NCBI GenBank assembly: GCA_963995505.1
Contig: OZ023184.1
Span: 10,618,308-10,682,307 of the forward strand
Direction of reading: 5' to 3'
DNA from: Hypericum androsaemum
Lineage: Eukaryota > Streptophyta > Magnoliopsida > Malpighiales > Hypericaceae
Length of the DNA: 64,000 nt
Part shown: in pieces, positions 57,613 to 64,000 of the stretch
Layout of the letters: each line of letters starts with the position of its first letter
Position numbering within the stretch: the stretch's first letter is position 1
The notes under the pieces: model-generated
The model's database searches: none
Told to the model about the DNA's origin: nothing
Seen by the model: the letters and a program-made list of their open reading frames with translations, nothing else
Translations under genes and position numbers: made by a program

Positions 57613-58417
57613 TGATATGAATCTCCGCGGAAAAGATTCACAACTCGGACCGTTTGTTACTTTAGAATGGAACAGATCACAACTCACAAGAACTTACACG
57701 AACTAAGGCACGAATTTGTACCTCAACCCGCTGCAAGGGCTTCTGAACCTTGACCTAAGGTCGTATCACGCCACAAGCGGGGATGGAATATCCGCTTGAT
57801 AAGTGAAGGATAAATTCTAGCCAAGACGACTCACCAGCCTAAGCAAGAACAAACGAGTATCAAACTCTCAACTAGCCAATGCTAAGTATTTCCGAATTGT
57901 GTGTGTACGTTTTATTGCTAGGAGTCCTCTTTATATAGGCTCCCAAAGTACCAAAATATTCCTAAACAAGCTAACTCCTTAAAAGGAATTCAAAGGCTGG
58001 CCAAAACTCTCTTTCCTATTCTAAGGAGATTCTGGCCGAACTTATGCAACTAAACAAGGAATAATATAAGCAAATAATATCTAATAGAATAGCTACTAGT
58101 TGCACGTCCAAAACAATTAGATGCATGGCCTAAATAGGCTGATTCTTCTTGATTCTCCATGTGCGCATGCATCTAGAAGCTTTCGTGCATGTCAAGCTTC
58201 CCATTCAGCCTCCAAAACGTGCATGGGCCTCCCTTGGGTTTCTTGGACGTCCTTGGTCCTCCACGAACTTGCTTGAGCCCAAACTTCATGCATTAGTCCA
58301 TTGAAATCAGATTGCAACTTCCTAGCTCTTGCTCTTGTCATTGGCCCAATTGGAACTTGAACTTGCTTCGAGTCTACAAGCTTGATAGTTGGTGCATCCG
58401 TAGGCTTGCTCACATCA
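57613..58417 (-). repeat. 3' LTR of B3
   Basis: It is 805 bp, the same length as the B1 LTRs, with termini TGATGTGAGCAAGCC and TTCATATCA on the minus strand. Very similar to the B1 LTRs, with scattered substitutions in the tail-coding part. Confidence 0.93.
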
Positions 58418-58649
58418 GTCCCCTCCTCTTGAAAAGGATTTGTCCTCAAATCATCACCTACATCAAACGGACTCAAGTCAGCCACATTAAACGAAGCACT
58501 TACACTATACTCACCCGGAAGGTCTAGCTTGTAGGCATTATCATTAATGCGTTCTAGCACTTGGAATGGACCATCTCCCCGTGGTAGCAACTTTGAACGT
58601 CTTTGGACAGGAAAACGCTCCTTCCTCATATGTAGCCAAACCCAATCGC
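58192..58649 (-). pseudogene. B3 polyprotein C-terminal fragment
   Basis: Encodes [19 protein letters not shown], the GPF module ([17 protein letters not shown]), [13 protein letters not shown] and the LTR-encoded tail with [12 protein letters not shown], ending at the stop codon at 58192-58194. The surviving frame is intact. The upstream part is displaced by A2; the open frame that appears to extend to 58722 is a chance fusion with A2 LTR sequence. Confidence 0.88.
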
Positions 58650-59458
58650 TGATGTGAGACCATCCAACAACGAGCATGGAGCATTGCGTGTTCCAATTGG
58701 GCCGATTACAAGCACAGGCCAAGAAGCTTCAAGCTGAACTGAATGGATTTATTGAAGGCATTCGGACTCAAGTTGAATCAAGCAAGCCCAAGGACGACCT
58801 AGAAGGCCATGTTAAGCCCATACACGTTATTGGTGCTATTTTAGAAGCCTAGCATGCGCAAGATTCTTTTGGATGCATGCAAACAGAATTTCAGCTTATC
58901 TTGGACATGCATCCCTAAATTTTAGGAACTTCTTTTCCTATGTTTTAGGACGTGATATTTACTAGATATTCTAGTATCTATCTTAGTTTAGTTTGTTTTT
59001 CCTACATAGTGAATAATTAGGCCAGAATCCCTTTTATTTAGGAAGGTGAGTTTTGGCCAGCTTTGAACTCCTTATTTGGAGTTAGTTTTTGTTTAGGAAT
59101 GTTTGAGACTTTTAGGGCCTATATAAAGGGACTCCTAGCAATAAAAACGGGGACAACCTTTTATTCATTCAGAATATACTTAGCTATTGCTAGTTTGTGA
59201 GTTTTGATACTCATTGTGTGTTCTTGGTTAGGCTAGTGCGTCGCTTAGCTAGGGCAACGTATTTCACTTATCAAACAGATTATCCACCTCTGTTTGTGGC
59301 GTGATTCGACTTAAGGACTTGGGTTCTTGACTTCCATTGATCGGGTTGCGGTGAGACATCACCAAGGTTCGTGCATTGCGTAGTTGGAGTTGGAGTCTTT
59401 CTCATCCATCAAGTAGCAGCGGTCCGTTCGTGTGGAATTCCCAGCGAGTTTTACATCA
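58650..59458 (+). repeat. 5' LTR of A2
   Basis: It is 809 bp, beginning TGATGTGAGACC and ending TTTTACATCA. Small deletions relative to A1, including two bases in the TRARAKK-coding stretch (near 58712). TATA box at 59120-59127. Confidence 0.95.
59120..59127 (+). promoter_or_regulatory. TATA box of A2 5' LTR
   Basis: TATATAAA in the same context as in A1, with AATAAA 13 bp downstream. Confidence 0.65.
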
Positions 59459-59460
59459 TT

Positions 59461-59472
59461 TGGTATCAGAGC
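59461..59472 (+). other. Primer-binding site of A2
   Basis: TGGTATCAGAGC two bases after the 5' LTR. Confidence 0.95.
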
Positions 59473-60054
59473 TACGGCTTGCTACTACCTTTAATTTCGT
59501 TTTACTAAGTTCAGCTTACAATTCGTCTTTGTTTTGTTGCCGAACTTGAGTAGAGTTTGTTTGGTTGCATTCGGTTGAGACAAGAGAGAAAAGAAAGAGA
59601 GCGAATACAATCAGAAAAGAAAAAAAAAAAAAAGAAAAGAAAGAAAAGGGAAAAGAAAAGAAAGGAAAGAAAGAAAAGAGAGAGTACGCACCAAACAGGA
59701 ATTGCAAGACTAAATAGGCATTCGCAAGAAAGAGGAAGCGCCTAGGGCAAGGAGAAACGTGCAAGACCAAAGAGGGAGACCAAGTAGAGCCTTCTAAACG
59801 CAAGAAAACAAGCGGATAACATTCTGTTTGTTTGGTGAAATTTGTAGTTCAAGCAAAGGCGGTGCTAGCTTTAGTAAGAACATACAAGTATCACGAGTGG
59901 AAAAAGGCAAGAGTGTGTGAGCTCATTAGAGAGAAAAGCCTAATATTTGAGCGCAAACACGAGGGAACTTGAGTGCACCTTACATTGAGAGAAACACGTA
60001 AGGGAGTGAACTTGTGAGGCCATATTTTTTTTACTAACCAAGTTTTCTTGCAGC
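59473..60054 (+). other. A2 untranslated leader with putative intron
   Basis: Near-identical to the A1 leader, with a shorter GA-rich run. Putative intron 59874-60053 (GTAAGAAC donor, TACTAAC, TTGCAG acceptor). Satellite-like unit AAAAAGGCAAGAG at 59901-59913. Confidence 0.6.
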
Positions 60055-63000
60055 ATGTCTCACGAAGGCGAGGGAGAAAAGGAGGGAACCTTGGCCCAAG
60101 TTGACATTAAGTTGCTCACGGAGGCTCTAACAAGGAATTTCCAACGCATGATGCAAGCTGAAATTGAGCCTATACGCGAACAAATGAGTGCAATGGAGCG
60201 AGCTAGCACAAGTCATGCACCAAGAAGGAGAGCACCAAAAGAGTCAAGTGGAGAAGATTCTGACCATGAAGAAGATGCAAGATCCACAAGGAACTATAGG
60301 AGGGCGAGAGTTGAACAACCCATACGAGGCGAAATTCATGCACGTAGAGGGAGAGCGCCTATAGAAGCATGTGGAGAAGAATCTGACCATGACGAAGATG
60401 CAAGATCCACAAGGAACTATTGGAGGCCGAGAGTTGAACGCCATCCTAGGGAGGCAAGGCGAAGAGAGGATGACAACATAGGAAGCATTAAACTAAAAAT
60501 ACCTACCTTTGCTGGTCGTTCTGATCCGGAAGCTTACTTGGAGTGGGAGAAGAAAATTGAATTTGTGTTTGATTGCCACAATCATTCCGAAGCAAAGAAG
60601 GTAAAACTTGCCATCACTGAGTTTACTGATTATGCCATAACTTGGTGGGATCAACTTGTGACAAGCAGGAGGCATAATGGAGAGCGCCCTATAGCTACTT
60701 GGGAGGGAATGAAAGTGGTGATGCGGAAGAGGTTTGTTCCAAGTCATTACTATAGGGAGCTATACAAGAAGTTACAAGGCATGAGGCAAGGGAGCTTGAG
60801 TGTGGAGGAATTTTACAAGCAAATGGAGCTAGCCATGATAAGAGCTGATGTTGAGGAAGATAGAGAAGCTACCATGGCAAGATTTCTGAATGGACTCAAT
60901 TCTTAGATCCAAGACAAAGTAGAGTTGCAACACTATGTGGAGTTGGAGGACATGGTGCACATGGCCACCAAGATTGAGAAGCAACTAAAGAGAGGAGGAG
61001 GAACAAGAGCTACATCAGGTTCTAATTGGAAGCCGAGTTATCCAAGGAAGTTTGACAAACCACAGGCTACCAAAGAAGGGCAAAAATCCGAGAGTTCCAA
61101 CACCAACTCTCAGAAGAAGGTGGAGGCCCCTCCCGCAAGAAACCGTGACATTAAGTGCTTTAAGTGTCAAGGAAGGGGTCATATATCTAGTCAATGCCCC
61201 AACAAGCAGATCATGGTGATTAGAGAAAATGGGGAGATTGAAACTGAAGGAGAGGAGTCGGAGCATGAAAGCCTACCCTCATTGGAGGATCTGTCCGAGG
61301 AGGAGTATCACGCACCCGGGGGACTTACCCTAGTCAGTAGGCGAGCCTTGAACTCCCAAGCCAAAGAAGAAGATGATGCAGCCCAAAGAGAAAACATCTT
61401 TCACACAAGGTGTTATGTTAAAGACAAAGTGTGTAGTGTCATCATTGATGGAGGGAGTTGTGCTAATGTAGCAAGTACCACTATGGTTGAGAAGCTAGGG
61501 TTGCGCACTGAAAAACACCCTAAACCATACAAGCTACAATGGCTGAATGATAGTGGAGAAGTGAGAGTGATGAAGCAAGTATTAGTGGCCTTTCGCATTG
61601 GCAATTATGAAGATGAGGTGTTATGTGACTTGGTACCAATGCAAGCGGGTCACCTACTGTTGGGAAGGCCATGGCAGTTTGATAGAAGAGTAACTCATAA
61701 TGGCTACACCAACAAGTACTCGTTCATACTCAAGAAGCGGTTGATCACCTTAGCACCCTTGGCACCATCACAAGTCTGTGAGGATCAAAGGAAGTTGCAA
61801 ATTGAATGTGATGAAAAGAAAAGGAGTGATCAAAAGAAAAAGATTGAGAGGAGAGAAGAAGCCGAAAAACAGAAAGAAAAAATGGCCAAAAGAGAGGAAA
61901 TACTTGAGAGAACAAAAGAAGCCGAAAAAACAGAAATAAAGTCGGCCATTGAGAGAAAATCCGAGGGATGGAAAAGAAACTACTATGTGAGAGCAAGTGA
62001 GATTAAGCAAGCTTGTTTTGAAAAACAGTCTATGATCTTACTTCGGTATAGGGAGACACTTTTGGTTGCTAACGAGCTTGAGCCACATTTGCCAAGCATG
62101 GTTAAATCTCTTTTACAGGATTTTGAGGATGTATTCCCCAATGAGCTACCACCAGGTTTGCCACCAATAAGGGGAATTGAACATCAGATTGACTTCGTTC
62201 CGGGAGCATCAATTCCAAACCGACCAACTTATAGAAGCAATCCGGAGGAGACGAAAGAACTTGAGAAGCAAGTCAATGAACTTTTGGAGAAAGGGTACGT
62301 GAGAGAGAGCATGAGTCCATGCGCTGTTCCGGTCTTACTTGTGCCAAAGAAAGATGGATCATGGAGGATGTGTGTTGATTGTCGCGCTGTCAACAACATT
62401 ACGGTAAAATATCGTCACCCTATTCCTCGTTTAGATGACATGTTGGATGAGTTGTATGGTTCTTGCATGTTTTCAAAGATTGATTTGAAAAGTGGTTATC
62501 ATCAGATTCGCATGAAAGAAGGTGATGAATGGAAAACAGCGTTTAAAACGAAGTATGGTTTGTATGAATGGATGGTCATGCCTTTTGGATTATCTAATGC
62601 ACCTAGTACATTCATGCGCCTTATGAATCATGTTTTACGTCCATTCATTGGCAAATTTGTAGTTGTTTACTTTGATGATATACTCATTTATAGCAAGAGC
62701 ATTGAGGAGCACGTAGAGCACTTGAAATCTGTTTTGATTGCACTTAGGGAGGATCGATTATTTGCTAACTTGAAGAAGTGCACCTTTTGCACAGATAAGC
62801 TTGTATTCTTGGGTTTTGTTGTTAGTGCTGAAGGAATACAGGTTGATGAAGAAAAGATAAAGGCAATTAGGGATTGGCCGACCCCCACAAACATTGCACA
62901 TGTTCGAAGCTTCCATGGACTAGCAAGCTTCTACCGAAGATTTGTGAAAGATTTTAGCACCATAGCCGCACCACTCACCGAAGTCATTAAGAAGAGCGTT

Positions 63001-64000
63001 GGATTCAGCTGGGGAGAAGCGCAAGAGAAAGCATTTCAATTACTCAAAGAGAAGTTGACGAATGCTCCTTTATTAGCTTTACCTAATTTTTCTAAAACGT
63101 TTGAAGTTGAGTGTGATGCTTCAGGTGTAGGAATTGGCGCTGTACTCATGCAAGATCGACGCCAATTGCCTATTTCAGCGAGAAATTAAGCGGAGCACCT
63201 CTAAACTATCCGACCTATGACAAAGAGTTGTATGCTTTAATTCGGACATTGGAGACATGGCAGCACTACTTGTGGCCCAAGGAATTCGTGATACACACTG
63301 ATCATGAATCGTTGAAGCACTTGAAAGGGCAACACAAGCTGAATAAGAGGCATGCACGCTGGGTAGAATTCATTGAGACATTTCCTTATGTCATTCGCTA
63401 CAAGCAAGGTAAGGAAAATGTGGTTGCCGATGCACTATCACGGAGGTATGCCTTGATCTCAACTCTTGATGCTAAGTTACTTGGTTTTGAACACATCAAA
63501 GAGTTGTATGCTGAAGATATTGATTTTGGTGATCTATTCCGAGCTACGGAGAAGGGTGCGAGTAATAAATTCTTTCGGAATGAAGGTTACCTATTTCGTG
63601 AAAACAAACTTTGTGTGCCTAATTGTTCTATGCGAGAATTGCTTATGCAGGAGGCACATGGAGGAGGATTGATGGGGCACTTTGGAATCGCAAAGACCTT
63701 GGCAATGCTACAAGATCATTTCTTTTGGCCACACATGAAGAGGGATGTTGAAAGAGTTTGTGGCCGTTGCATCACTTGCAAGCAAGCCAAGTCAAAGGTA
63801 AAACCCCATGGTTTGTATACTCCACTACCTATACCTAGTGAGCCTTGGATTGATATTTCTATGGACTTTGTGTTAGGACTTCCTAGGACTAAGCGTGGAC
63901 GAGATTCTATCTTTGTGGTAGTGGATAGATTTTCTAAGATGGCACATTTTATTCCATGTCATAAAACTGATGATGCTTCTAATGTTGCTGATTTGTTCTT
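60055..64000 (+). pseudogene. Gag-Pol polyprotein of A2, broken
   Basis: Aligns with A1 from MSHEGEGEKEG through Gag, the CCHC knuckle, protease (IDGGSC), RT (YFDD) and RNase H, and continues into integrase at the window edge. Two breaks are visible. GAG (Glu) of A1 has become TAG at 60904-60906, near the end of the Gag core. One G is missing in the CGACGGCCAATTG segment near 63162, shifting the frame in RNase H and ending it at 63187-63189; the downstream integrase sequence is otherwise well preserved in another frame. The Gag linker duplication is present as in A1. It may be mobilised in trans, but it cannot make its own full polyprotein. Confidence 0.92.

Larger units (their letters stand above)
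57613..58649 (-). mobile_element. Family-B fragment B3, split by A2
   Basis: A complete family-B 3' LTR plus 232 bp of adjoining internal sequence on the minus strand, cut at 58649 by insertion of A2. The rest of B3, if it survives, should lie beyond the window on the far side of A2. ATCGC (58645-58649) would be one copy of the A2 target duplication. Confidence 0.9.
58650..64000 (+). mobile_element. Family-A element A2, runs off the window
   Basis: A second copy of family A: 5' LTR, primer site, leader and a polyprotein region nearly identical to A1, inserted in the integrase-end coding region of B3. The 3' part, from mid-integrase onward, is outside the window. The ORF has a nonsense codon and a frameshift, so A2 is not autonomous, although its overall similarity to A1 is very high. 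Confidence 0.95.

Noticed and set aside
58192..58722. 176-residue minus-strand gene near 58.2-58.7 kb
   Set aside because: It is a chance fusion of antisense A2 LTR with the B3 polyprotein end; only 58192-58649 is real coding sequence.

Overview
The window looks like heterochromatin of a flowering plant (probably a eudicot; species not identifiable), possibly centromeric or pericentromeric. I see no ordinary host gene. About 30.4 kb (48%) is a tandem minisatellite of about 10 bp, consensus AAAAGGCAAG. The remainder is Ty3/gypsy LTR retrotransposons and their fragments, inserted into the minisatellite and into each other. The organism call rests on the single-ORF plant-type gypsy polyproteins, initiator-Met-tRNA primer sites, and nested LTR elements in a satellite.

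Layout. 1-595 minisatellite; 596-1230 truncated family-C LTR; 1231-1720 minisatellite; 1721-8620 complete element A1 (+) with an intact 1625-aa polyprotein; 8621-21633 minisatellite; 21634-39833 a nest in which a decayed family-C element (- strand) is interrupted by intact element B1 (23484-30283, - strand) and by a tandem family-D element (33741-37967, three LTRs and two internal regions), then fused head-to-head to a truncated D-related element E (+); 39834-41450 minisatellite; 41451-43646 minisatellite in the opposite orientation; 43647-44467 solo family-B LTR; 44468-56369 minisatellite; 56370-56988 solo family-D LTR; 56989-57612 minisatellite; 57613-58649 fragment B3; 58650-64000 element A2 (+, broken ORF, running off the window).

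How the parts relate. Families A, B and C are autonomous-type: Gag with a CCHC knuckle, aspartic protease, RT, RNase H and a D,D35E integrase in one frame. Their last 68-80 residues, including a TRARA(K/R)K motif, are encoded inside the 3' LTR. I see no chromodomain. This resembles the CRM (centromeric chromovirus) clade, but that assignment is from memory and needs a phylogeny. Families D and E lack RT and integrase but share the primer site, polypurine tract, LTR ends and final polyprotein residues of the autonomous families, so they are probably mobilised by them. A1 (about 7 LTR differences in 812 bp) and B1 (about 2 in 805 bp) are recent insertions with perfect target-site duplications.

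The most interesting points are the very long helically phased A-tract minisatellite and its single polarity switch; a copy of the satellite unit in the leaders of all three autonomous families; a conserved putative leader intron; the D/E family with its own conserved ORF; and the C/E head-to-head chimera flanked by one shared 5-bp duplication.
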